Source: Aquitalea sp. LB_tupeE
Lineage (GTDB): Bacteria; Pseudomonadota; Gammaproteobacteria; Burkholderiales; Chromobacteriaceae
NCBI RefSeq assembly: GCF_013391415.1
Contig: NZ_JACAXB010000031.1
Location: 1-64,000 of the forward strand
Reading direction: 5' to 3'
DNA: 64,000 nt
The translations under genes were made by a program, and so were the position numbers. Shown in pieces: positions 28,097-36,448 of this stretch (position 1 is the stretch's first letter; every line of letters starts with the position of its first letter). The notes below the pieces were generated by a model. That model was not told the DNA's origin. It did no database searches and saw nothing but the letters and a program-made list of their open reading frames with translations.

Positions 28097-28618
28097 TCAG
28101 GCAGGCATCATGGCGGCGTTGCCTGCTTTCTTGCGCTTCAGACGCAGCAACAAAGCACCCAGGCCCAAGCCCATCATGGCAATGGATTCGGGTTCGGGTA
28201 CTGCGGCAACATAAATGTTCTGGGTGAGTGTGCCGTTAAACGGTGTGTAGCTGTCACCACTGAAGTTCAAGGAATAGTTACCTTTGGTCAGCAGCAGCTT
28301 GCTGAAATCGATTTGTGAAAAGAAAGTAGTTGCACCGTTAGCAAAGCTGACAGTCTTGGTGGCCAGGACGGCATTATTGCTAAGTGCTACCAGGCTGACG
28401 GTAACATCTTTGAGGTAGCTGTCGTCGAACAGCGGGCTGCCTATCAAGGTGCTAACGGCAGAAACTTTGCTCGTATTGTTGATACTGAAGCTGGTGCTGT
28501 TCGAAAAACTGCTGCTGTTGCTGATGTCGGTCGAAAAGCTGAGTGCTGCATTTGCATTGCCCGCAGCCAGTCCCATAGCCAGGAGCGTGCTTGCCAGCGC
28601 GATTTTCAGTGTGGCCAT
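28097..28618 (-). CDS. PEP-CTERM sorted protein
   Basis: 173 residues. Signal peptide (cleavage near ANA-AL), a Ser/Asn-rich beta-type region with FSNSTSFSINNTS-like repeats, and a C-terminal sorting signal: VPEPE at 140-144, hydrophobic helix 146-160 and RLKRKK at 159-164. This tripartite tail is recognised and cut by exosortase. It is the only PEP-CTERM protein seen in the window and sits convergent to epsL, so it is the likely local substrate of exosortase B. AAGGAAAC precedes the ATG. A sigma-54-like promoter is upstream. Function of the mature protein unknown (surface or matrix-associated). Confidence 0.92.
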   Translation of the reverse strand: MATLKIALASTLLAMGLAAGNANAALSFSTDISNSSSFSNSTSFSINNTSKVSAVSTLIGSPLFDDSYLKDVTVSLVALSNNAVLATKTVSFANGATTFFSQIDFSKLLLTKGNYSLNFSGDSYTPFNGTLTQNIYVAAVPEPESIAMMGLGLGALLLRLKRKKAGNAAMMPA

Positions 28619-29529
28619 AATGTTTCCTTGGTTGTGTGCTTACCATCCGCAAATGCGGCTGACTGCTTGATTGCTGTCATGGTTAAACTGCATGTATGGA
28701 TGTTCCCGTGACGCCTCTAGGGTGCCAAGCCGTAATTTAGCGGAGATGGTCTTGCTTGTCTTGTAAGGAAATGTTTATAACCACTGCGATGATTGGAGCA
28801 TTTTTTATATTTAGAAACAACGGCTTGCCAAAGAGTCTGCGATTTGTTGCTTAATACTTTTAAACAGTTGTAAAGCGCAACAAGTATGGTAGCGCATGGT
28901 ATGAAGAAGTGGGTGCATACACAAGTAGTGGTAATAGAAAATAGCTAAGAACAATAGATGACTTGTAAGAAATGGTAAAAAAGTATGTTTAATTGTGGTG
29001 TTTTTATCAATAAGTTGTTGTTGGTTCGCCGTTTTCTTTGTTTGAAAATAGCATTTGACGATGCTGCCTTGCCATTGTTTGATCTTATTGATGAATCATT
29101 GGCATGATAAATTTGCTGATAGCAATTTTTTGTTGCAATGCAACTGTTTTGCAACACAATGACATTTCTGGGCCTTTGTTGACTGTGTGATTGCTTGCGC
29201 TTTACATGGCTAGATATGCTGCCGACTGTGAGCATGTAGTGGAGGCTTGTTTGAAATTCTTATCATTTCTTGGTGAGTTTTATAAAAAATTCTTATAAAT
29301 GTCTGGAGTTAATTTTACGAAGGTTGGCTTTTCTGTTTTCCTTTAATTTTAAATGGTCAATATCACTTGACCATACTATTCCATGTCCTGACTTACTGTT
29401 AAAATTGGTAGTTATTTCTTGGGTTTAATGAACAGGCTGTGCTATTTATCATCAGCGTTATGAATAGCCATTTGTTGCTGAGAACTCCTGCAGTGCAAGT
29501 ACTTTCCCCAAAATTTGCCAGACTCTTGA
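28619..29529. other. Long AT-rich intergenic region
   Basis: 911 bp between divergent PEP-CTERM and GumK-like genes without a convincing gene; short frames inside lack ribosome sites and homology. It contains the sigma-54-like site described separately, a GTTGC-AAT-GCAAC inverted repeat near 29132-29144, and repeated AAATTCTTAT elements around 29251-29300 near the GumK-like promoter. It may hold an unrecognised sRNA or decayed gene. Confidence 0.4.
28713..28727 (-). promoter_or_regulatory. Candidate sigma-54 (-24/-12) promoter of the PEP-CTERM gene
   Basis: Minus strand TGGCACCCTAGAGGC: a perfect -24 TGGCAC and GC of the -12 element with the required 10 nt between GG and GC; the TT of TTGC is replaced by AG. 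The predicted start is about 85 nt before the ATG. PEP-CTERM genes in exosortase bacteria are known to be controlled by sigma-54 with PrsK/PrsR; those regulators are not in this window. Confidence 0.5.
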
Positions 29530-30651
29530 ATGAAAACCATGCCATCTTCTTCCTTCTTGATGATTTCTCGTCACGATTATCGTTCCAAACGCAAAGCAAA
29601 TGTCCATTTTATTGCCGAAGAAATGGCAAAGTTAGGACCCACACGGTTTTTTTCCAGTTCATTCAGTCATCTGGCCAAGCTGAAAAAAGATCAGCGCCTG
29701 GTTTTGTGGAATCGCGCAAATCAGGTTGAAAATATCGACGGTGTCGATTGTTATTTATGGAAAACACTGCTGCATCCGGTGCGTAGTTCACCGTTGTTAG
29801 AGCCGGCCATGAATCTGTTTTTCAAGCTTTACCTGGCATCCGCGCCAGAGATTTTCAAACAGTGGGTGTGTGAGTCATCGGTAATCATTTTAGAATCTGG
29901 TGGCCCGGAAATATTTTTTCCACTTATCAAAAAACTGAATCCATCCGTCAAAGTCATTTATATCTGTTCCGACCCTTTGTGGGCTATCAATACGCCGGCT
30001 TTTGCTGTACGTGCATTACAGCGTGATTATCCATCATATGATGGAATTCGTATCCCTTCCAGAATACTCAAATCGGAATTCCCGTTGTCGGACAAGGTTC
30101 ATTTTATTCCACATGGTATTGAAAAGCAGGCACTGGCAACGGACAAAGGTTCTCCGTATAAGGCGGGAAAAAATATTGTTTCCGTCGGTAACATGTTGTT
30201 TGACCCCGGTTTTTTCCAGATAGCTGCGCCTGCCTTCCCTGATGTGCAGTTTCATATTATTGGTGGTGGGCCACGTGCTGAAGCCTTAAGCGAATTTCCC
30301 AATGTGACTGTTTACGGTGAGATGCCGTTTGCGGATACATTACCCTATATCAAGTATGCCGATGCAGGTGTTGCGCCTTATCAGGCGGATATGGTTGCTC
30401 CGTATTTAACAGATACTTCAATGAAGCTCATGCAATATGGTTTTTATGGCTTGCCAGCAATCTGTCCTACCGTTGTCGAAGGAGGTAAGTCCCTACGTTT
30501 TGGTTATGAACCAGACGATGCTGCTTCAATTAAAAATGCTGTTTCTAATGGATTGTCAGCTAAGCATGTTGGTGATGAAAATATCCTGACGTGGAGTGAA
30601 GTACTGTTGCGGATTCTAAATCCAGATGAATTTTCTGACACTGCACTTTAA
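29530..30651 (+). CDS. gumK: GumK-like glucuronosyltransferase (GT70)
   Basis: 373 residues, GT-B fold. Strong end-to-end pattern match to xanthan GumK (from memory): ISRHDYRSKRKANVHFIAEE, LGPTRFFSSSFSHLAKLK, NIDGVDCYLWKTLLHP, YICSDPLWAIN (Asp aligning with the catalytic base Asp157 of GumK), VGNMLFDPGFFQIA, VYGEMPFADTLPYIKYA and TDTSMKLMQYGFYGLPAICP. GumK adds beta-1,2-GlcA to the mannose laid down by GumH. The ATG at 29530 has a weak site; an ATG at 29539 is an alternative. Confidence 0.85.
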   Translation: MKTMPSSSFLMISRHDYRSKRKANVHFIAEEMAKLGPTRFFSSSFSHLAKLKKDQRLVLWNRANQVENIDGVDCYLWKTLLHPVRSSPLLEPAMNLFFKLYLASAPEIFKQWVCESSVIILESGGPEIFFPLIKKLNPSVKVIYICSDPLWAINTPAFAVRALQRDYPSYDGIRIPSRILKSEFPLSDKVHFIPHGIEKQALATDKGSPYKAGKNIVSVGNMLFDPGFFQIAAPAFPDVQFHIIGGGPRAEALSEFPNVTVYGEMPFADTLPYIKYADAGVAPYQADMVAPYLTDTSMKLMQYGFYGLPAICPTVVEGGKSLRFGYEPDDAASIKNAVSNGLSAKHVGDENILTWSEVLLRILNPDEFSDTAL

Positions 30652-30678
30652 TTTATTAAACTTCTCTGGATCGGATTG

Positions 30679-32145
30679 ATGGAACTTGCCGTAAAAGCTG
30701 CAAATAGTGGTATGTGGAACACTATTGAGTCTGTTGGTGTTCAGCTTATTTCATTTTGTATATTTATTGTTATGGCACATTATGTCAGTCCGCATGACTT
30801 TGGCTTAATAACACTTTCATTTTTGGTTGTTCTTAGCCTTCAAAGTGTTCTGGTTTACAATGTAACAATTGTTGCAATGAGACTACCAAAGCATAATGAC
30901 CTGGTGTATACAACAACATTTTGGCTGTCCATGTTAATCAGTCTCGGTGCTGCTGCTGTGGTTTATTTCTCTGCGCCACTGATTGCGTTGATTTTGAACG
31001 CGCCTGGATTGATTGCTGTATTAAGACCCATGTGTTTTGTTCTTTTTTTTATGGGACTTTCACGCACCCATGAGGCTTGGCTGACTCGCAATTTTCTTAC
31101 AAAATCCATGGCTTTACGTGGAATTTCCGGTTCTATTGTTGGTGGTATTGTCGGTTTGGTGTTTGCTGTGCGAGGTTTTGGTGTTTATTCACTAGTGGCA
31201 CAACAACTTGTGGGTTCTTTTGTCTCGTTATCGTTGCTTTGGTTAGTTACTCCGTGGAAGCCGAGTTTCCAATTTTGCCGTTCGACAGCTAGCGATATTG
31301 TAAAGACCCTATGTAGAATGGCACCGAATACTATTTTGTATTCAATTACTACAAACTGTGATGTGGTTCTTGTCTCCTGGTTTTACGGGGCGCCTGTTGC
31401 TGGCTATTTTAGTGTTGCAAAACGAATACGGCTCGCAGTGCAGCTTGCCCTTGCTGATCCGCTGAAGCCTGTAACTTTCTCAGTTCTTGCTGAAACTCAG
31501 GAGGATGAGGCTAGATTTAAGCAGGCTATTGTCAAGGTTGTTCGTATTCTTGCAATGATTTCCCTACCTGTTTATGCGGGTGTTTCCTTGTATTCTAATC
31601 AGCTAATACACTTGGCATTTGGTGCCAAGTGGGAGTCGTCTGCTTCTGCTCTTTCGTGGTTATCTCTTGGTGGGATGGCTATTACATTGTCTTTGTTTTG
31701 TGATAATGTTTTTGTTGTAAAACAAAGACCACTGTGGAGTTTTTATATCTCTCTGCTTAATGTGCTATTTATAGTTGCATTTTCTTATATGATTTATGAG
31801 TACAAGTTACCGATTCACTTTGCAGCAGCATTCGCATTGCCTTATCTTTTAACATTCCCAATTTATCTGTTTTTGTTGGCGCGTTTGTCTAGAGTTGATT
31901 ATTTGATTGTTTTATTTGCGCTGGTTCCAGCTGGATTTTCAGCTTCAATAATGTACTTGGCAGGTTCGCTTGGGTCACCTTTCTTCGGAGGTTTCAGTCC
32001 CTTTGTTCAGCTGTTAATTTCTGTTGTTCTTTGTGTTTTTGTATATATGGTTTCGCTGTTTTTTGTCGCGCGTAATGATCTGAATGAGTCTTTCGGTATT
32101 GTTAAGGCTATGATGCGTAAAATTTCACCAAACTATTCAGACTGA
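30679..32145 (+). CDS. Lipid-linked oligosaccharide flippase (Wzx/GumJ-like)
   Basis: 488 residues with about twelve to fourteen hydrophobic segments; polysaccharide-transporter fold (AHYVSPHDFGLITLSFLVV and the helix following; GVYSLVAQQLVGSFVSLSLL). It should flip the undecaprenyl-linked repeat unit to the periplasm for polymerisation. 27 nt after the GumK-like gene, probably co-transcribed. ATG at 30679 chosen over TTG at 30676. Last intact gene of the main cluster before the IS relic. Confidence 0.88.
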   Translation: MELAVKAANSGMWNTIESVGVQLISFCIFIVMAHYVSPHDFGLITLSFLVVLSLQSVLVYNVTIVAMRLPKHNDLVYTTTFWLSMLISLGAAAVVYFSAPLIALILNAPGLIAVLRPMCFVLFFMGLSRTHEAWLTRNFLTKSMALRGISGSIVGGIVGLVFAVRGFGVYSLVAQQLVGSFVSLSLLWLVTPWKPSFQFCRSTASDIVKTLCRMAPNTILYSITTNCDVVLVSWFYGAPVAGYFSVAKRIRLAVQLALADPLKPVTFSVLAETQEDEARFKQAIVKVVRILAMISLPVYAGVSLYSNQLIHLAFGAKWESSASALSWLSLGGMAITLSLFCDNVFVVKQRPLWSFYISLLNVLFIVAFSYMIYEYKLPIHFAAAFALPYLLTFPIYLFLLARLSRVDYLIVLFALVPAGFSASIMYLAGSLGSPFFGGFSPFVQLLISVVLCVFVYMVSLFFVARNDLNESFGIVKAMMRKISPNYSD

Positions 32146-32147
32146 AT

Positions 32148-32198
32148 GGGCTTTTTGTCCGGTAGAATGAAGGCATGAGCACGCTCTTACTCTCAAGT
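32148..32198 (+). repeat. Short second IS-end fragment
   Basis: GGGCTTT, then TGTCCGGTAGAATGA and related bases, repeats in inverted orientation the sequence at the right end of the neighbouring IS (33160-33195, about 35 bp similar with small gaps). It looks like the 5' tip of a second copy of the same element, abutting the left end of the IS relic. Confidence 0.55.
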
Positions 32199-33214
32199 GG
32201 CCTTGTTGTAGAAATTAGCTGAAAGCCGAGCTATCTCAATCCTCAGGCGGCATTATCCCATGAGGACAGTTTTCGGCGTGCCCAAGGTTGTAAAGAGCTA
32301 AAGAACACTGCACGGATTTGAAACTCCGCGACCTGCCGGTCGAAGTCCCGTGACTTAACCCGGTCTGGAAGTATTTTGAAGTAGTGAATCTTCGTTCGAC
32401 CAAGCTGTGACGATGGTAGCCACTCCACTTTTTTTGAGCGTGCGCCTAGATATTTCACCGAGCGTAGTGACTCATTGCAAGTCTGATTGTTCAGTGAACT
32501 CCCATTCCAGAATCGGCCGTTTCGCCGTGGTGGAATGATGTTCGCAGCCCCACGCGCTGCTATCGCTGTGTGTCGCAGACGTGTGTCATGCGCCCCAACC
32601 GTCTTCACTGCCGCCAGTTCTTGTACCTCTGGAATCTGGGACAGCAACTCCGACAACATCATGGCGCATCATCGGTACGATTATCGGTAACTTCGATTGC
32701 CTGGATTTCGAGCGTTTGCGCATCAATTCACCGGTATAGCTTGCGCCACTGGTGGCGCTAATCAGAGCCATGCTTTTCCACTTTCCACTCGCCTTTGCTC
32801 ATTATCTTGACTCTCGAGCTGTCCACCAGCAGATGTAGGCAACTTTTTTTGTACCGGAATGCGCATTTGCAGGTCCTTCTGACAGCGGGAAATTGTGCTT
32901 AAGTTGGGGATGGTCTAGTCAAGTCCTGCTTTGCGCAAGATGCTCACAATCATGCCCGTGGTCTGGTGTAGCACCAGGCCGAATGGGCAATTGATGGTGA
33001 GACAGAACTGGATTGCAGCATCTGCGAAAGTTGGCTGTCGCTCCGTTTTGCCGGTGGTCGCAGCCTGCAGCTCGTCCTTATGTCGGGCCAGTGAAAGAGT
33101 TGTCCTTGTTGCTTCTAGGTCTGCCACTTGTTGGTTTGGTAGTTGGATGGAAGGGACTTGCTCAAGCTGTCATTCTACCGGACAGGCGAAAGCCCTGATT
33201 TGTGGAACAAAGCC
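32199..33214 (-). mobile_element. Decayed IS5-family (IS903-like) insertion sequence
   Basis: About 1.0 kb. Imperfect terminal inverted repeats: left GGCCTTGTTGTAGAAATTAG (32199-32218); right end, read on the minus strand, GGCTTTGTTCCACAAATCAG; 15 of 20 match. Between them lies a broken transposase on the minus strand. It separates the main polysaccharide cluster from the low-GC GT32/acyltransferase genes. Target-site duplication not evident. Confidence 0.75.
32243..33127 (-). pseudogene. Transposase pseudogene, IS5 family
   Basis: Homology continues across three frames. The N-terminal part (33127-32915) has QPTFADAAIQFCLTINCPFG and LHQTTGMIVSILRKAGLD then a stop. A middle part in another frame includes LHLLVDSSRVKIMSKGEWKV with the first catalytic Asp (about 32842-32780). 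The C-terminal part (32662-32243) has TAIAARGAANIIPPRRN, RSVKYLGA and SRDFDRQVAEFQIRA. Frameshifts and stops, and replacement of the usual catalytic RVETK segment by LGRTK, show it is inactive. Confidence 0.85.
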
Positions 33215-33257
33215 CGTTCAATGTAAAAGTGTTGAATTTATATTGTAATTGTAAACT

Positions 33258-34385
33258 TCATACTGCATCTTCTTTCAAAAGTTTAGTCGTATATGTATTT
33301 AATTTATTAAGATATATGTTTTCAACTTTTTTGAATAGTAGTGAAATCACAACGTAAATAAGAAGCGAAATGAATGAAATTACTAGGTAAAATTTATCAC
33401 TCAATCCATTTTGGTGAGCGTAAAGTATTCCAGCGCAAGTAAATGAGGCTATAATTGGAAATTGTATAATGTAAATTGGAAATGATATTTTCCCTAAGAA
33501 TTGGGATAGTGTGGACTTGAAGAAGTGTAGTAATGTGTTGCTTGAGTAGCAAAGAAATGTAAACGCAATAGCCCATAAAACATTTAGTTGCTCAAAGTCT
33601 GCTATGCCACTGAAATGTAGTACGTGTCCATGCAGCTCTATCCCTCCTTTTAAACTTCTTGCATAGGATATGAATATTGCCAACACTATGAATGACACTG
33701 TAAAGATCCAATTTTTTTTGCTTTTTTTGAGATGTTCAAAATAGTTATTTTGCCTTAAATTTCCAAAGAAAAAACCGGCTATAAATAAAGATAGGTACGG
33801 AGCTGAAATCCAAAAGAATATTATTTGAGTTATTATTATTTTAAAATTATATTTTGTGTGTGGTAGTATGAATATGTTAAGGAAGATAATAATAGAACCA
33901 AGCATTTCAACTGACATTGTCCACAGGAATGGATTGTATGAATTTTCTGTCCTGTGATTAAAGTATACATCTGCAAGAGAGTATTTGGCAAAGTTAATAA
34001 AGCTGGGGTCGAAATTTAAGAATGATCCTAGCCAGTCCTCTCTTTGTACAATTCTACTGGCCTGAATATTGTATGTTAAATGAACTGTCATTAGTAGGTA
34101 GGTTAAAAGGCAGGATATTAGGATCGGGAAGGTAAGGCGCAGGTAGCGGGAAAGTAGTATTCTTACTGTTCCATTTGGTTTCGAAGTTGAAAAAAATGAT
34201 ATTGACAACGCATCGCCGGATAAAATAAAGAATATTAGAACCATGAGATGGCCATCGAATATAAAATTAAACCAGGCACTATGAAAAATTGGGAAAATAA
34301 TTCCCAATGTCTCCTGGAATAAGTGAAACGCGACGACCAGCAAGGCTGCCCATCCGCGAATGCCATCTATTTCTTTATGTCGCAT
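33258..34385 (-). CDS. Membrane acyltransferase (acyltransferase 3 family), low GC
   Basis: 375 residues with about ten membrane segments; motifs MRHKEIDGIRGWAALLVVAFH (catalytic His) and LMVLIFFILSGDALSISFF. Probably O-acylates a surface polysaccharide. The ATG at 34385 fits the family start; a TTG 24 nt upstream is possible, and neither has a clear ribosome site. Codon use is extremely AT-rich compared with flanking DNA, indicating separate acquisition. It follows the GT32 gene on the same strand (123 nt gap). Confidence 0.83.
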   Translation of the reverse strand: MRHKEIDGIRGWAALLVVAFHLFQETLGIIFPIFHSAWFNFIFDGHLMVLIFFILSGDALSISFFSTSKPNGTVRILLSRYLRLTFPILISCLLTYLLMTVHLTYNIQASRIVQREDWLGSFLNFDPSFINFAKYSLADVYFNHRTENSYNPFLWTMSVEMLGSIIIFLNIFILPHTKYNFKIIITQIIFFWISAPYLSLFIAGFFFGNLRQNNYFEHLKKSKKNWIFTVSFIVLAIFISYARSLKGGIELHGHVLHFSGIADFEQLNVLWAIAFTFLCYSSNTLLHFFKSTLSQFLGKISFPIYIIQFPIIASFTCAGILYAHQNGLSDKFYLVISFISLLIYVVISLLFKKVENIYLNKLNTYTTKLLKEDAV

Positions 34386-34508
34386 AGTTAATATGTATTT
34401 AATGTGCAAACACGTAAAATGTGCAACTTTCTTTTTTGTTGATAAAATATTTACTATCGAAAGGTGTCATTACTACCATGCTATTTTTGAGTATGGTGTG
34501 TTTCTTAC

Positions 34509-35198
34509 TTAAACTATTGAGGATATAAGCCGCCTGGCCCGACATTTTAGCTGAGAAAAAAATGGTTTGTTTCTCCAGCCACCCCAGCAGAGGTGACCTC
34601 CTATTGTTTTATCTGTTTTATGGAAACTGGTTTTTAAGTATTTAAAGTCAGGATAAATCGAGCTTTGCTGATATGGTTTGATTTGTTGATTATATTGATT
34701 GTTATTCTTAAGGTAGATGCTTAGTGCGTGTGGGCCTGCAATGAAGAGAATGTTCTTTTCTCCATTTTGCAGTCGTTCGAATGCACTTTTGACAAATGGT
34801 AACCATAAATGAAATCCTTTTTCGGATGCCATAAATGCGTTGCCATATTTTGTTGTATTAAGTCCTTTGTCAAATTCTTCTTCAATCCCCAGGATGCAAT
34901 TTTCTGCAAGAAAATCGTTATCTATTGGTTTGAAGAATTTATAGTCTGTGTCGCAATAAATTCCGCCAAACTCATGAAGGTATAGGCAGCGCGCGATATC
35001 AGCCCTGATAACACCGTGCCATGCATTTTGGTAAGCTTGGAGGTATTGAGGGAAATGCTTATTTACCAAATTCAGATTTTCTTCATCGGACCATAACTTG
35101 AATTCGAAATCTGGCATTATTTTTTTTGACCTGCTTGTTAGTTTCCTTTCTTCCCAAGTAAATTCTTTCGATGTTTGGTGAATAATTTTAGGAATCAT
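34509..35198 (-). CDS. GT32-type glycosyltransferase (DXD sugar transferase)
   Basis: 229 residues. Motifs of the Gly_transf_sug/GT32 family: IPKIIHQTSKEFTWEE, FKLWSDEENLNLV, RADIARCLYLHEFGGIYCDT (DxD metal/nucleotide-sugar site) and GPHALSIYL. Family members transfer galactose, mannose or related sugars to capsule or O-antigen; substrate not predictable. GGA before the ATG. AT-rich like its downstream neighbour. Confidence 0.85.
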   Translation of the reverse strand: MIPKIIHQTSKEFTWEERKLTSRSKKIMPDFEFKLWSDEENLNLVNKHFPQYLQAYQNAWHGVIRADIARCLYLHEFGGIYCDTDYKFFKPIDNDFLAENCILGIEEEFDKGLNTTKYGNAFMASEKGFHLWLPFVKSAFERLQNGEKNILFIAGPHALSIYLKNNNQYNQQIKPYQQSSIYPDFKYLKTSFHKTDKTIGGHLCWGGWRNKPFFSQLKCRARRLISSIV

Positions 35199-35388
35199 TT
35201 TTGTTCCATAATCACGTTTATAGAATTAGTTTTGTTAGAGTTAAGTTGCACCGAAAATTTTCTATTTATGTGTTTAAAAAGACAATGTCATTTTGAATTT
35301 GTGCTTAAATATATGCTAGGTTATTGCACACTTTACTTATTTTCTATCTTGTATTTTTGTTTTGTCAACTTTTATCAAAATTGTATTG

Positions 35389-35982
35389 CTAATAAGAACC
35401 CCTTGTGTATGGGATGTCATGGCTGGACAAAATTAATGCCAGTCTGGTTATTAAGTCCTGCCCCGGAGCCTTGTTGCCAAATTGCAGGTTAAACACGATA
35501 AGTGCAAGGCCTAGTAAGTACCACGCCGCCTTCGGGCTATAGCGCTCCGCTGTTTTGCTGGCAAACCAGCTGCTGGCCAGCAAACCACAGGCAAAACCCA
35601 GTACCACTTCTGATAAGGAATGGGCATGGACTTCCAGCCGTGAGTAGCCAATAGCTGCGCCGCCCAGCCAGCCGATAGCCAGTGCCATGGTGCTGTAGCG
35701 GGGTAGCCAGGCGCGGCTGAGCAGGAATAGCAGTACCGGCAGGGTGGCGGTGGCCAGCATGGTGTGGCCGCTGATGCCGGTAAAGTCGAAATCGCGGCTG
35801 CCTATGCCCCAGCCAATGAAGGCGATTTTGCTGATGGCGACCAGCAGCCCGGCGCTGCCGAAGGCCAGTAGCCAGCGCAGGCTGCTGGAGAAGTGCTTCT
35901 GGGCAGCCAGCCAGACGGCAATGGTGACGGCCAACGGCAGCATGACGGCGAGGTCGCCCAGGTTGGTGAATCTGTTCCACAT
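35389..35982 (-). CDS. PAP2-family phosphatase-like membrane protein
   Basis: 197 residues with five to six membrane helices. PAP2 motifs: GISGHTMLATATLPV (SGH), and YSRLEVHAHSLSEVVLGFACG (SR-x5-H, with Glu where Asp is usual before V). The first PAP2 motif (K-x6-RP) is only partly recognisable (KIAFIGWGIGSRDF). Such proteins hydrolyse lipid phosphates, for example undecaprenyl pyrophosphate. The ATG at 35982 follows AAGGAG; the open frame upstream is a GC-rich extension. GC returns to the genome average here. Confidence 0.75.
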   Translation of the reverse strand: MWNRFTNLGDLAVMLPLAVTIAVWLAAQKHFSSSLRWLLAFGSAGLLVAISKIAFIGWGIGSRDFDFTGISGHTMLATATLPVLLFLLSRAWLPRYSTMALAIGWLGGAAIGYSRLEVHAHSLSEVVLGFACGLLASSWFASKTAERYSPKAAWYLLGLALIVFNLQFGNKAPGQDLITRLALILSSHDIPYTRGSY

Positions 35983-36448
35983 GCGGGTGGGTACTCCTTG
36001 GTTTTGTAGCCCGCCGGGCTTGCTGTGCTGGCAGGCGCTGGCGGGCGGCTCATTATACGGCAGGGCCTGATGGGTGGATGGCGTGATTGGAGATTGCCCG
36101 GCGGGGAAAGTTCGGCCCTGTTGCAAGCCTGCTAGCAGGGGAGACGCGCTTCCATCGAGGGCGCTGCGTGTTGGTGGCTATCCGCTGCGTGCCTGCTGGT
36201 GACTGGTGGTTTGCTGCTGTGGGCTGCTTAAGTCTGTGCGGCGAACAGGCTTGTCGTGTTGCCGGGCCAAGCTGCGCCGCCAGATGCCGTACAGGGCGTA
36301 CGGCGAGCAGCTTTTGCTGGCGGACTTTGCGCCTGGTGCGGCTAACAAAATAGTGTCGCGTCGCTTAGACAAGGCGCGCTGGCGCAGGCGGTATATATAG
36401 GTAAGGCAAGGAAGCGTAACCCCGCAGCTGGGTTGCTGTAAGTGGCTG
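35983..36448. other. Intergenic region, nothing identified
   Basis: 466 bp with only short, unsupported frames on both strands. One small hairpin (GCCGTAC/GTACGGC, 36286-36304) without T-tract. It should contain the PAP2 gene promoter (minus strand, right of 35982). Confidence 0.35.

Noticed and set aside
29098-29120. TTGGCATGATAAATTTGC in the long intergenic gap as a sigma-54 promoter
   Set aside because: GG-to-GC spacing is 12 nt, incompatible with the -24/-12 architecture.
36087-36400. Short frames on both strands between the PAP2 and PilZ-like genes
   Set aside because: Cys/Arg-rich translations typical of non-coding GC-rich DNA; no ribosome site.
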